Shown in pieces: positions 30,828 to 42,499 of a DNA stretch of 64,000 nucleotides; the stretch's first letter is position 1, and every line of letters starts with the position of its first letter. The notes under the pieces were generated by a model. The model was not told where the DNA came from, ran no database searches, and worked only from the letters and a program-made list of their open reading frames with translations. This stretch comes from Strigamia acuminata (lineage: Eukaryota > Arthropoda > Chilopoda > Geophilomorpha > Linotaeniidae). Position numbers and translations under genes: made by a program. The stretch lies in contig OX442318.1 in NCBI GenBank assembly GCA_949358305.1, positions 8,666,501 through 8,730,500 of the forward strand, read 5' to 3'.

Positions 30828-31648
30828 TGTGGTGACCCAGTTGGATAAGTGTCCCCCCAGGGCGGATACTTGTCCTCTGAGTCACTATGATTGAAGAGTC
30901 GTTCCCCCCCGAGTTGGCTCCGCCTCCCCATGGCAGGTGTGTGCCCCGAGGGGGAGGAAGCGGCTGGTGGTCAGCCCCCATTGGTTGATCGCCGGCCCTT
31001 CACCCCACTGCATAAAAGGCTGTGTTTCCCGCCTAAAGTCAGAACTTACACAAACGACACCAAGAACACAGCAACTACCTCACCGTCAGGCCAACTTCAA
31101 CTACAAGTTAGGATTGATCGAGGATCGCTGAGTAAAGTGCAAACTGTAACTCTCACGAAGTCACTTGCGAGCTATTCCTGCGAAAGCACGAGAATAGCCC
31201 TTGTGAAATCACCCAGAATAATCGCCCAGACGATTATTCGCCGAAGTAAGTGTCCGAGTGCTTTGTAGGGAACCCCAAAGTTCCTAGACGAGGCCTCTGC
31301 GACGCTAAACCAAACCCTAGACAACAGGCACGGATAGAAGACTCGAAAGAGCATTCCACCGCGTCCGTGAAGACGAATCCGTGACGAATTAACGACAACT
31401 CGAGACGCCGCCTTTGTTCCGCCGACCACGCGAAACCGACGACGCCATCTTGAGAAATCCTTTGTTCGACGCTGACCACGTCGACTCTAGAATTATTACT
31501 GAGTGTATTTTAAAGGCATAAAGCCTGGTGAATAAATTACCTGTTTATTTACATACATTTGGTATTCATTTGGGTATTTACATAATTGATCACAGGTAAA
31601 GTATTACACGTTAGCGCTATTTAAACCTATACCAAGTAGGACGCGACA
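30828..31648 (+). repeat. 3' LTR of element 1 (821 bp)
   Basis: Same length as the 5' LTR and the same sequence on reading. It is followed by the ACCG duplication and the second half of copy A. Confidence 0.9.
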
Positions 31649-32507
31649 ACCGATGTTATGTTATTGGACGTGGCAAATTACCAAGAAATTGCCGAAAGTT
31701 TATTTCAATCAAAGCTTCAACGAGTATGTGTTTCAAATTGTCTTATACGATTCTCGATCTGATGCAGCGGTCAGATACATGTGGAACCAACTGAGCGACG
31801 ACGAGAAAGCAATGAATTTAACTAAATCTGTTTTTGAGTCGAGGGATGCTGATAGTATGTGCTTTTTCTTATCTCAGTGGGATGAGAAGCAGTGGAGAGG
31901 AGTATTCGGACAACCAGGTTGTTATCGATTGTTACTAAAACTTTTATTCAGTTGGCGATGGCGAGATTACTTGTTGCCCACTTTGCAAAGGGTTTGGGGG
32001 ATTATACACGGAGATGTTTTTGTTTCGTTGTTGGATAAAGTGGCAACAACTGATGGTAGTGTTTTTCCCAGGGCTGCTTTTACGGAAATGTGGAAAAAAG
32101 CACCTAATCACTTGAAAGAATATGTTTTTGAAAGTTTTAGAGCTTTCAGCGGTATATTGTCTGGATTATTTCGTAGGGAAGCTGTAGATTTAATTGTTTT
32201 GATGCTGGATTCCGCGAGTGTTGTGCAGAAGAAAGAATTTATTCATTCGAAGTACGGTATGAACCAATGTGCCGAGTTGTTGATGGCAAAGCAATGGGAT
32301 TTGTTTGATGTTTTTGTTAAACATAGTGTTTTGTGCGAGAAGGATGTTGAGGAGTTTATGGAGAGATTTGCGAGGGAAAAAGGAAGGGATGTTTGTGATC
32401 ATTTCGTAGGGAAGAATGAATTTGGCGAGGTGGACAAATTCATAAATCGGTGTTTGAAATCGGAAGATGAAATATCTCGCTTCAAGCGCCAATTTAATAT
32501 TTGTTAA

Positions 32508-32650
32508 TGTAAAGTGTTTCAAGCATGAAAAAAAGGAAGCAAAAGAGTTATAAAAACAAGAATTTCTGTTCAGCTGGCCCCTTGGATTTCTTGCACTGCT
32601 TTGTCTCCATTAAAATTCATTCTTCACAGATGAAAACTTTTACTTTTGCG
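32508..32650 (+). other. 3' flank of copy A
   Basis: Matches the 3' flanks of copies 0 and B (TTTGTCTCCATT(A/G)AAATTCATTC). The TGCG at 32647-32650 is the target duplication of the next element. Confidence 0.6.
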
Positions 32651-33618
32651 TGTGGTGATCTCAAAATATTCACCAACTTAGAAGATAAAATTAATTGTCT
32701 TCTAATTAATTTGACTGTGGCACACGCCAAGTCAGATCATGTGACCGAGGGGAGAAATCCTCTCTAGGCACATATCACCCCAGGTTGTCCGGGGTGAAAA
32801 CGGTTATTAGCCGTTATGGTGCAATATGGTGTAATAACCACTAGTTGCACCCATTTGAGCTAAGTGCGCAGGTTTTCTGCGCAATATTGAAGCGTGCTGG
32901 GCTCGCGTCTTGGCTCAAATCGGGACTCTTGACAAAAATACACAACCCACAACATCACTGCGATATCTGCTCCGACAATACGTATTGACAGTGGACCGTG
33001 TAACCGTTAAGTTTCACCAGCTTGCTTTGTAACGAATTACAAAGCCAGCTATCCTGCTTGAATTAGCCGAAGCTAATTCCAGCAATCGAACCGAGAAGTT
33101 TCCCGACGATCGTGAACCATCGCCGTCGCTGCCGCGCGAACGACAGCCACCGCCATCGTACGAGAGCCGGACGCCTACAGCCGTCAACCACCGCCGCCGA
33201 GCCGTCGCACGAGCCGTAGAAGGAGCCCACGAGAACCATCGTCTTCGACCATCGTTCGTGAGTTCAGCAAACGAAGACATTTGCCTTCGCTCAACAACAT
33301 TGAGTTGTTTAAGCGCCATTTCTGACGCTTTGTAGCTTGCAACAGTCGTTGCAAGCCCTTCCATTGTTCCCGCTCATTTCATTTCGCGACTTGTCGCATT
33401 TGTGATATTTTTAATCATTTTCAAACTAGTCATTGTAATTACAACCGAATAAATACATATTTGTGATTTTTATTGATAAAACTGTCTTTTTATTTCTTTT
33501 CCTTAAACTTAACCCCTAGATATTTTAAGGCCGCCGATTGTAAGTCTTTTATAGCATTCACCTGCGGTTTCTGCTTAATTTATTAGAAATTAAGTGGATA
33601 AAAACCCGGATCGCAGCA
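32651..33618 (+). mobile_element. Solo LTR (968 bp), stem-loop-rich, TGCG target duplication
   Basis: It starts TGTGGTGATCTC and ends GGATCGCAGCA. TGCG lies at both sides (32647-32650 and 33619-33622). Beyond it, homology to the 3' flank of copy B resumes. It contains at least eight short stem-loops, among them stems GCTTTGTAA (33024), GAATTAGC (33060) and GCTTGCAAC (33335), the first two with the same CGAA loop. GAATAAATACAT near 33449 is a likely polyadenylation signal. It shares TGTGGTGA with the LTR of element 1 but is otherwise different. Confidence 0.8.
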
Positions 33619-34408
33619 TGCGAAATATGTCTTTGCAAGTTACAATATTAATAAAATTCACATACCATAAATCTGCGGAATTGTCTATATTTTCTTGCTT
33701 AATTTCCAATTTTATAACACAAAACAAACTCAACCAATTGATTTGAAGATAGGTTTCAACTACATAAGTAAGAAAGACACAAAAGTTTGTGTTTTTAAAA
33801 ACCTTGGCTATTCCCCTTTAATAAAATATTTTAACATTTTATTTATTTAATTTATTTGTTATTGTTATATAAAAAGCAGAATTCACCGCAGCTCAGCGCG
33901 GTCACGATGGATGTTATGGACAGTTATTTTTACTCTGAATAAAATATGGTCACTTTGTTTTCACTTTTGAGTGGATTCAGAAGATTGAAAAAAGAAGAAA
34001 TTAAAATACGAGTGCATAGATGGCGCCACAAGAAAAGCGCGTCATAAATTGACACAATGGTATGTAAAGTTTGATTGGTTGGTACAAAACGACATTTGTG
34101 AAAGCCACGATACCCAGTCGCTTGAATTTTGCTTTTCAAATTCATCGTAACATCTAGAAATCAGTAAACAAGTGGTAAATATATTTGATTTATAAAACAA
34201 AGTTTTTTATGCTTTATTTAAAAATGTTTTTTTCTTTCTTTCGATTTCTTCATAGCCGTGTATTTTTTTGTTTCCGCACCATACTACCGCATGGATTCGT
34301 CTGCGTTTTAAAATATACGTTATTGCAACGTACAAAACAATAACATTCTCATACATAATACGCTTAGATACAACTATGAATTCACAGCAATTTCAAATTC
34401 GACTAGAA
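33619..34408 (+). promoter_or_regulatory. 5' region of copy B: TATA box and leader intron
   Basis: TATATAAAAAG at 33866-33876, then the GCAGAATTCACCGCAGCTC block. A leader intron is predicted at 34175-34255 (81 bp: AAGTG|gtaaat to cttcatag|CCGTG). The coding start follows at 34409. The layout is the same as for copy A. Confidence 0.65.
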
Positions 34409-35860
34409 ATGTCTGAATTAGCCGAATGCATTTCCATCAAAAAGCTGAAGTTGACGCTCGACGATAACCTTGGACCAAATAACATCCGATATTCATTCAC
34501 GCCGGCAACACTTCAACAAATTTCTCTGGTGAAGGTTGTAACTAACGCCTGGTGCACGAATGTCACCGACCAGATGGAAGAGTTTTTCATATCTGACTAC
34601 TATATACAACACTACGATGACGAAGATGACATCGACTGCGAGAGTCAAGACTGGAACAAAGTTGAAAACGCCTTGCTGGAAAGTGTGTTGAACTTACCAA
34701 TACCGAAAATATTAAAAACTAGTTTAGTCGAGCTTGTTGAACCAACGAGCGAAGAAATAGTGAAATGGATAAACTATCGAACCGTGCAGAAATTATTCAA
34801 ATGTTCCATAAGCGACTTAATTTGGACGCCAGGTGCAACGATAGACGAGAAGGCAACGGCGATCAAATTGTTATCCGATAGTCGCGTGAATGTTTACGAA
34901 AAGTACGAACTTGCTTGCACTTTTTGTTTAGAGGAACATCTCGCCACCATCACCCCGAAATTCTTTGATTGTGATTACTTGCATTTCCTCAACTTAAGTC
35001 GAGAACCGATGATATATTATTGGTCGTGGAAAATTAGCAAGAAATTGCCGAAAGTTTATCGCAATCAAAGCTTCAACGAGAAGGTGTTTCAATCTGTCTT
35101 ATATAATGGATCTGATGCAGCGGTCAGATACATGTGGAACCAACTGAGCGACGACGAGAAAGAAATGAATTTAATTAATGCTGTTTTTGGGTCGAGGCAT
35201 GCTGATAGTGTGTGTTTTTTCTTATCTCAGTGGGATGAGACGCAGTGGAGAGGAGTATTCGGACAACTACGTTGTTATCGAGTGTTACTGGAACTTTTAT
35301 TCAGTTGGCGATGGCGGGATTACTTGTTGCCCACTTTGCAAAGAGTTTGGGGGATTATACACGGAGATGTTTTAGTTTTGGTGTTGGATAAAGTGGCAAC
35401 AACGGGTGTTAGTGTTTTTCCCAGGGCTGCTTTTACGGAAATGTGGAAAAGAGCACCTAATCACTTGAAACAATATGTTTTTGAAAGTTTTAGCGCTTTC
35501 AGTGGTATATTGTCTGGATTATTTCGTAGGGAAGCTGTAGATTTAGTTGTTTTGATGCTGGATTCCGCGAGTGTTGTGCAGAAGAAAGAATTTATTCATT
35601 CGAAGTACGGTATGAACCTATGTGCCGAGTTGTTGCTGGCAAAGCAATGGGATTTTTTTGATGTTTTTGTTGAACGTAGTGTTTTGGGCGAAAAGGATGT
35701 TGGGGAGTTTATGGAGAGATTTGCGAGGGAAAAAGGAAGGGATGTTTGTGATCATTTCGTAGGGAAGAATGAAAAGGGCGAGGTGGACAAATTCATGAAT
35801 CGGTGTTTGAAATCGGAAGATGAAATATCTCGCTTCAAGCGCCAATTTAATATTTTATAA
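34409..35860 (+). CDS. Tandem-family copy B, intact, 483 residues, function unknown
   Basis: The start MSELAECISIKK was chosen because it aligns with the starts of copies A (23602) and C (36510); an alternative in-frame ATG lies 33 bp upstream. No known domain is recognised. Conserved landmarks across copies are IRYSFTPATLQQISLVKVVT, PTSEEIVKWINY, WTPGATIDEKATAIKLLSDS, YELACTFCLEEHL, SDAAVRYMWNQLSDDEK, CFFLSQWDE, LFSWRWRDYLLPTLQRVWG and DEISRFKRQFNI. The pattern of short helical units ending in short turns suggests an alpha-helical repeat protein of the ankyrin or HEAT kind, but the ankyrin signature is absent. No signal peptide or membrane helix is seen. It is the only uninterrupted member here, so it is the best candidate for a working gene. 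Confidence 0.8.
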   Translation: MSELAECISIKKLKLTLDDNLGPNNIRYSFTPATLQQISLVKVVTNAWCTNVTDQMEEFFISDYYIQHYDDEDDIDCESQDWNKVENALLESVLNLPIPKILKTSLVELVEPTSEEIVKWINYRTVQKLFKCSISDLIWTPGATIDEKATAIKLLSDSRVNVYEKYELACTFCLEEHLATITPKFFDCDYLHFLNLSREPMIYYWSWKISKKLPKVYRNQSFNEKVFQSVLYNGSDAAVRYMWNQLSDDEKEMNLINAVFGSRHADSVCFFLSQWDETQWRGVFGQLRCYRVLLELLFSWRWRDYLLPTLQRVWGIIHGDVLVLVLDKVATTGVSVFPRAAFTEMWKRAPNHLKQYVFESFSAFSGILSGLFRREAVDLVVLMLDSASVVQKKEFIHSKYGMNLCAELLLAKQWDFFDVFVERSVLGEKDVGEFMERFAREKGRDVCDHFVGKNEKGEVDKFMNRCLKSEDEISRFKRQFNIL

Positions 35861-36509
35861 TGCAAATTGCTTCGTCTCCATTGAAATTCATTCTTCACAG
35901 ATGAAAACTTCTAAATTTTTTGAAGTATACCTTCGCAAATTACAGTATTAATAAAATTCACATACCATAAATCTGCGAAATTGTCTATATTTTCTTGCTT
36001 AATTTCCAATTTTATAACACAAAACAAATTCAACCAATTTTAATTAAATATTTCAACATTTTATTTATTTGTTACCGTTATATCAAATGGAGAATTTACT
36101 GCAGCATGTCTTGATGGATGTTAAGAAAATTATTTTTACTCCGAATAAAATGTGGTCACTTTGTTTTGTTTTGAGTGGATTCAGAAGATTAAAAAAAGGA
36201 GAAATAAAAATAAAAATTACGAGTGCTTTTATTGTATAAAATACATAGATGGCGCCACAAGAAAAGTGCGTCATAAATTGACACAATGGTATTTAAAGTT
36301 TGATTGCTATTGGTTGGTACAAAACGACATTTGTGGAAGCCACGATACGCTTGAATTTTGATTTTCAAATCCATCGTAACATCTAGAAATCAGTAAACAA
36401 GCGTAAACAAGTGGTAATTATATTTGATTTATTAGTTTTTTGTATAGGTTTATTTATTTAAACTTTAATTTTGCTCCAATTCCAGACTAGTTCTAAATTC
36501 CTCGGCGAA
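35861..36509 (+). other. Interval between copies B and C, with a decayed promoter block
   Basis: It repeats the 3' flank of copy A and the 5' block of A and B. The TATA box is altered (TATATCAAAT near 36080), and the leader is shortened before copy C. Confidence 0.5.
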
Positions 36510-37867
36510 ATGAGCGAAGGAGGTGGATGCAGTCCAGTAAAAAAGCTGAAAACGACGCCGGAAACAAGTTTTATTCGATATACATTCACGCCAGAAACAC
36601 TACAAGACATTTCGATGATCAAGGTTGTAACCAACTTGTGGGACACGGTTGATGACGATCAGATGAAAGATTGTTGTGTAACTACTTACGACAGTTTAAT
36701 ACCGTGGACTTTTGTTAACATTCAGTCCGACAGCGCAAAATGGAAAAAAGTTGAAGACACCATTTTGGATCATGTGTTTAACTTGGATCTACCAAAATCA
36801 CTCACAGCTAGATTATTACAATTTGTTAAACCAACTAGTAGAGAAATAGTGAACTGGATAAACTTTCTGCATCAAAAGCATTTATTCGGATTGAAATTTC
36901 ACCCGAGCGATTTCATTTGGACGACACATGGAACGATAGACAAGAAGGCAACGGCGATCAAATTATTATCCGATAGTCGCTTGGATGTTGTCGAAAAGTA
37001 CGAACTTGCTTGCACTTTTTGTTTAGTAGAACATCTCGTCACTATTACTCCCACGTTCTATCCGACTACCGGTAGGTACTTTGAAAACATCGATATAGCT
37101 GGCGAACCAATGGTTTATTATTGGACGTGGTGTATAACCAAAGATAAAAGATTGGAGGAAATGTCTACAAATGACGATGAGTTACCCCGTGTTAATGAAA
37201 GCATCGCCGAGTATGTGTTTAATCTAGTCGTGAAATCCGGACCCGATGCGGCTGTCAGATACATGTGGAAAGCCCTGAGCAACGAGGAGAAAGAAAGGAA
37301 TTTAATTCGAGCTACGAAGGAGTCGGTGAGTGGCGATATTACGAGTTTTTTTCTATCCCAGATGACTGAGACGCAATGGAGATTATTGTTCGAACAGGAA
37401 GATTGTGAGCGAGTATTGTTGAGACTATTATTCAGTTGGCGATGGCGAGACTACTTCTGGCCCACGATGCAAAGGGTTTGGGGAATTATTCGCGGAGATG
37501 TTTTTCTTTTGTTATTGGAAACAGTGGCAACAAGTGTTAATCCTGATACGGTATTGCAAACGGTCGTAGTTGTTGAATACGGCGCTCTTTTTGCGGAATT
37601 GTGGAAAAGAGCTCCTAATCGCTTAAAAGAATATGTTCTTGGAGGTTCTAATCTTCATTATTTATTATCTGAATTGTTTTATAGTAAAGCTACAAATTTA
37701 ATTGCGTTGTTGTTGGGTTCTGCGAGTACTGTGCAAAAGAAAGAATTTTTTCGTTCGAAATACCCCGTCGATTTATTAATGGAAAAGCGATTGTATTTAT
37801 TTGATGTTTTTTCAAGACATACTGTTTTGTGCGAAACGGATGTTGGGGATTTTATGGAGAAATACCG

Positions 37868-39260
37868 TGTCACGGTCCAGGTTTTCACGCGTTAAATAAT
37901 ACGCGCTTTTCCCTGTTTGTAGAATTCTAATTGTTGTATTTTGTTTGCTAAAATAACCCTAAACTTAGCCCAATTCCTAACCTTGTATTTGTTTATTTCA
38001 CATCCTCATTTGTGTTTGTTTTCCTTTAGTTTCTCCTAACTTTTCCTATTCTGTCTTATTTTCACTTGCTCTTTCCTGTCTTTTCTATTTCTGTTCTTTT
38101 TCTGTCCGCTTCCTACTTTGCATATCAGCTGATTCGGTGTGTTGTCATGAGTCATGCTCATTAAGCATGCACCAAAGCACCGGATTGGTTGGTTAGCTCT
38201 TCTGTGATTGGTTTAAACTTGGCCCAGTCTATTCTGGACCAAGTTTACCTCTCACCCTTTTTTCCCACTGCCTAGGCGGTTGTGCTTTGAGCTTTGGAAG
38301 CATAAGAGCTCTTTTGAGCCGGCAACCTCAGAATGCCTGCACAACTCACTAGGGAGCTGCCACTAAGCTATCCCTTGCCCTGTTGACCTGAAACATGGTC
38401 ACAGGCTCTTTCCATCATCATACGTGATTAAATTCACGGTTTTATCCATTCGAATTTCCTTTGCTTTTCCTCTTTATTTGATTTTAACACCGTGATACGC
38501 CGTTTGGGGCCAGAATGAGATTCATTTGCGCCATGAGTTTGTGTGTTTTGGTTCCTTGCGTGAGCAGCGCGGTAATTAGCCCGGTTTGGCCGCCCTGCCT
38601 TTTTGGGGCTTTAGCCTAACTTGGCATTGGTTGGATTTTAGATGTGTTTGGGCAGCCGTACGTGCCAATTAGTACGCGTTAGCGCTCATTTCTCGTCGAG
38701 ATTCAACAGCGAGGCGGACGCTGACGCATCGGGATAATACGCGGGTTCTCTTTGTTATTCATTCCGGCAATTGTTAAGCACTGCTTGGCATTATCGACTC
38801 GTCGGGATTCTACGCGTTCCCTTTGAGTTTCGTGTTGTTTCCGAGTTGGAACGAAGCGTGTTCCCGTTTAACTTCGTGTTTGCACGATATGTTGCGGGTT
38901 GCTCTCGTTTAACTTCGTGTTTGCACGATATGTTGCGGGTTGCTCTCGTTTAACTTCGTGTTTGCACGATATGTTGCGGGTTGCTCTCGTTTAACTTCGT
39001 GTTTATACGATATGTTGCGAGATACGCGTGGATTTCTGATTCCAGTGACCACTAAGCACTTCTGTCACTCTTTTTACAGCTCGAAAGTACCCGGCAAAAT
39101 AAATATTTGTGTAATGTCAGGATCTGGAGTGTGTTGCTACCTATATCCAGGCGCACATTCACGGCCGGGCAGGTTCTGAGGACCAGGTTCCCAGAGATCA
39201 CTGTATCGCGGCGTCTTTCAAACGCGTCCATTAAATACCTTGGAAACGCGATTCATCACA
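37868..39260 (+). repeat. 5' LTR of element 2 (1393 bp)
   Basis: It starts TGTCACGGTCC and ends CATCACA. It has an internal tandem array (about 38867-39020) of a 41-bp unit (TTTAACTTCGTGTTTGCACG, then ATATGTTGCGGGTTGCTCTCG), three full copies plus a fourth variant. The ORFs inside it are LTR sequence, not genes. Confidence 0.9.
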
Positions 39261-39262
39261 CG

Positions 39263-39280
39263 TGGTGCCGAAACCCGGGA
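39263..39280 (+). other. Primer-binding site of element 2
   Basis: TGGTGCCGAAACCCGGGA, two bases after the LTR. TGG at the start and CCCGGGA at the end fit pairing with the acceptor and T-arm of a tRNA. I did not identify which tRNA. Confidence 0.65.
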
Positions 39281-39466
39281 ATTATTTTCGAGTTTTCGAT
39301 TGCTGTGCCATATAAACTGTACTTTACAACAGTGGGCACAGTTATCATTTGCTAAAGCAAAGGATTCGATTGGTGTTGTTATTCACCTTCTTTTAAAGTT
39401 TAAAGTTTTAAAATTGTTGTTGTTAAATCATCCATTTGTTGTTTCCGCTGCTAATTCGCTTGGAAT

Positions 39467-41300
39467 TTGCGCGTAATGGCAGTAGGGCATTGCGAAGATT
39501 TGAAAAGCATGTGGCCAAGCTGGATGCGTAAAGCAAAAGAGCGCTTCTGTTTGGAGCCGCTGTCAAGCACGCATTCCAACCAAACCCAGGTCAATGTATG
39601 GCTTACGCACTACAAAGGATGGTGCATCTCCGTATTTCATGCATCTCTGTGAGGGTGCTGGTAAGGTGAAGGTGGACCAACTGCCAACCACCGACAGTAC
39701 CTACTATCCAGGGACTGCTCCATCTTCGGAGCCCATCTTCACGGCCAATGAGTTCGTGACAGTCACGTCCGCTTCACAGACAGCTTTGCCTTTTATCCCT
39801 TGGCACCTCCAAGGACTAGTTCTGAAGGAGGGAGTGCAGGACAGCGGACCCCACATTGGCATGGGGTGCTGTTTCTGCAAAATGCTGAGATGGCAATGGC
39901 AGAACGTGTAAAGCCGACTATGAAACAATTTGGTCGAAATGTTGACGATCGAATGTTCCAGTGGAGGGGAGAGACTCTGCTGGGGGTTCAACAGATAATT
40001 CGTCAGGAAATTGTAGTTTTAGCCATGCCGCTGGATGGTAGGTCAATTCCGCCACCACAGCCAGGACCTCATATCCCCTTGCCTGGCGGTAGACCGATAC
40101 CCAGCGAACAAATGCCTGGATTAGATATTGGCCATTATTCTCGCATACTGATGCCTAGCGAGCGTGGTAGGCAAGGAATTAGTGCGGATGGAAGAAATGA
40201 AAGAGATTTAAGTTCTCTTCTACCGAGAGAAACCCTCGAATGTCACAGCCCATGCAGGGTCTGCAATGCATTCACTAACACCGTGCAATAGCCAGGTGAT
40301 GAGGAGCATTATGCGTTTTAAAACCACAGCCCCTGTCTAATGATGTTGCACGTACAGCTGCTGCGCAGGGTACATCAGTGAACTCGCGTGTTCAGCGAGT
40401 CCCCCTGTGCTCTGTCCAGTTCTTTCATAGCCATATGGAGACTTGGCACATTTAAGAGTAGGATGCATACCAGTTTTTGACGGGAGTCATCCGTTTTATA
40501 ATGCAGTTGACTTGTTCTTGGCGCGACTTTGTGCGCACTTCGTCAATGCGCGTTCCGGAAGATGCATATATTGAGTTGTATGTTCCGCAGGCCTCGCAAT
40601 AAACCGCTGATTTGGTTTTGGGGCTTGCGAACTAAATATATAACTTGAGATGAATTTGCAACGCATTTCCGGAGTGCCTTCTCCCTTCTGTTACTGAGGC
40701 GACGGAGCACCTGTTGCAAGCGTGGTGGGAAATGGGAGAAGATACGACCGACTTCTTGTGTGAAATTGGTTGCTATTTAGAGTTGACGGGAGTAGCTGGG
40801 GACAGGCAATAGTGGAAAATAGCACAATATCGCTTACAACCACAAATGACGGATATGATGGGGAGGTATAGCGTTCAGTCTCTGTTTCAAGCCATTTCTT
40901 TTGGTTGAAGGATGGACAGTGACTTGCAGCTGCGTGTTTTTCAGCAGCATGCGTTTGACTTGCATGGAGTTAAGAGAGGGTTGGTCTCGGTTCCGAAACC
41001 CAAGTCGAGGGAACCAGAAACTGTAATGAAGGTGTTGGAAGTGGTGAAAGAAACCGTGGAACTTACGCCTAGTTGTTTTCAATTTGACAGGCGAAAGCTG
41101 GCGGCCCTGGCCGAAGTGTTTGATTAAACTACGTTGGGAGAAGATACGCAGAGTGCCATTGCGCGACCTGTGGAGTGTGTTCAAGCTCCTGGGGCACTGC
41201 AGACAGACGTGCCTGTGGAAGCCCCGAAGTCCAAGCCCTCTGCGGGTAAGTGTTAAGGGCACAATGCAGACACACGCTCAATTCTTTAGCTAGCGCAGCT
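39467..41300 (+). pseudogene. Gag remnant of element 2
   Basis: Fragments in shifting frames occupy the expected gag position, for example 39467-39652 (WPSWMRKAKERF) and 39800-40291 (KPTMKQFGRNVDDRMFQWRG, then a proline-rich stretch). No intact zinc knuckle is visible. The assignment rests mainly on position. Confidence 0.45.
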
Positions 41301-41640
41301 AGCCGCCTGCCATACAATCGTCGCCGGAAGCTGGGTGGGTGCGCAATTGCAGGGACCGATGCTTTGTGCGTAATATTGAAAAGCGCATTGCCCTGTGCCC
41401 TCGTTGCCTCAAGCACTGACAGTTTCCGGAATGAGCAGGGTTCTTTGCCAAAGTAACGGTTGGCACCAGAATTCTCTAGCAGGATGACTGTTTGGTTCAC
41501 ACAGCCATCGCCTGGGTCTGGTGTTCCCTCGACTCCCCCTGGAATGACGAATTCCATTATGTTGTCGGCCCTAGAGTTTGTGGCGACTAAAGAGCCCGAA
41601 GTACTTGACGGATTTTAGATCGTTGTCCTCAGGATGCCCT

Positions 41641-41960
41641 TACGTTGAGTAGGCGTGGGTGAATGTTAAGCCCATCGCGTTAATGGGTCTGGGGGCACAA
41701 ACGCGTATGATAACCAATGCATTTTACCTGAAACTCCATGAGATGGGAATTGGGATGGTGCCTTTAGATGAAACCATCAAAATGGCGGCGAACTTTTTTG
41801 CCATAGTTTGTTTTGTGTTTGGTGATCGAAGAGGCATCACGAGACCTGCTTCTGGGCCTTGATTTTAGCAGGGCCGTGGGTTTATGCGTGGACCATGGGG
41901 ATAGTTATTGGTTTCTATGTGGGGACGGAATCGGACATCCTTTCCTTGCTGAGGAGCAAG
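41641..41960 (+). pseudogene. Aspartic protease remnant of element 2
   Basis: ALMGLGAQTRMI near 41675 matches the retropepsin active-site region but has Gly where the catalytic Asp is expected. A frameshift follows. The end of the domain is visible in another frame as LLLGLDFSRAVGLCVDHGD near 41850. It is inactive as written. Confidence 0.6.
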
Positions 41961-42499
41961 TCGGGACACTCGATCCTGTAAACCTCTCTCCTCTGACAAA
42001 GGAGTAGTCCCCTAAGTTACCGATACCCATGGGAAAAGAGCATGAATTTTCACTAGTTTCGGTGAGTGCCGGAATTGCCTGTGAGTTTAATTGGCCCAGA
42101 AATGCGGTTTTCGAATTCCCATTAAAGGTGGAAAAGCCTTCGGTGATCGAGCCGCCTGTTGGCGAGGCAGGTTGCATCTTTTTGAGCAAACGCGATTTTG
42201 TGCGAGCCGCCGCATGTTGACTAATCTCATATAGTCGAAGTGGTGATGGCTGGTAGGAGCTCTGAGAGTCAGAAATGGACATTCATGTGGTTCCCTAGAT
42301 GGCGTGAAAGGGCACGAAAGAGTTTTGTGCGGGTAACGCGTAAGCCTAGATGGAGGGCCATATGTTTGAGCCAGTAATAAAGAGTTATAATTGCGTAAAG
42401 CAAGAGCAGGGGCGATTTCCAGCTACTTTGCGGTGAAGGCTGTAGGTTCTCCATCTGTGGAGGATGGCGACAAAAGGGTCCTTCTTAACGACTTTGAGG

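Larger units (their letters stand above)
24192..31652 (+). mobile_element. Gypsy-type LTR retrotransposon (element 1), internally deleted
   Basis: Complete element: 821-bp LTRs at both ends, ACCG target duplications, a primer-binding site and a purine tract. The internal region is 5.8 kb. Integrase starts almost directly after the primer-binding site. Protease, reverse transcriptase and RNase H are absent. A large extra ORF fills the 3' half. Integrase with a DDE core and an HHCC finger, together with a Gypsy-like C-terminal tail, places it near Ty3/Gypsy. It cannot move without proteins supplied by a relative. Confidence 0.85.
23602..32507 (+). pseudogene. Tandem-family copy A, split by an LTR retrotransposon
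   Basis: The 5' part (23602-24195) starts MSELGECSSVKK. The 3' part (31653-32507) resumes at MLCYWTWQITKKLPKVYFNQ, exactly where copy B continues (REP then MIYYWSWKISKKLPKV). The 4-bp ACCG at 24192-24195 and 31649-31652 is the target duplication. Counting it once, the frame is intact and would give about 482 residues, against 483 for copy B, with no other stop. The insertion is the only visible lesion. As it stands, a transcript would run from the gene into the LTR and end after a few foreign codons (CGDPVG-stop). The protein family is unknown to me. Confidence 0.85.

Noticed and set aside
38771-39355. ORFs of 60-82 codons repeated at 46396-46950
   Set aside because: They are LTR sequence of element 2, partly made by its 41-bp tandem repeat. 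Only the last 20 codons before 46950 belong to a host gene.
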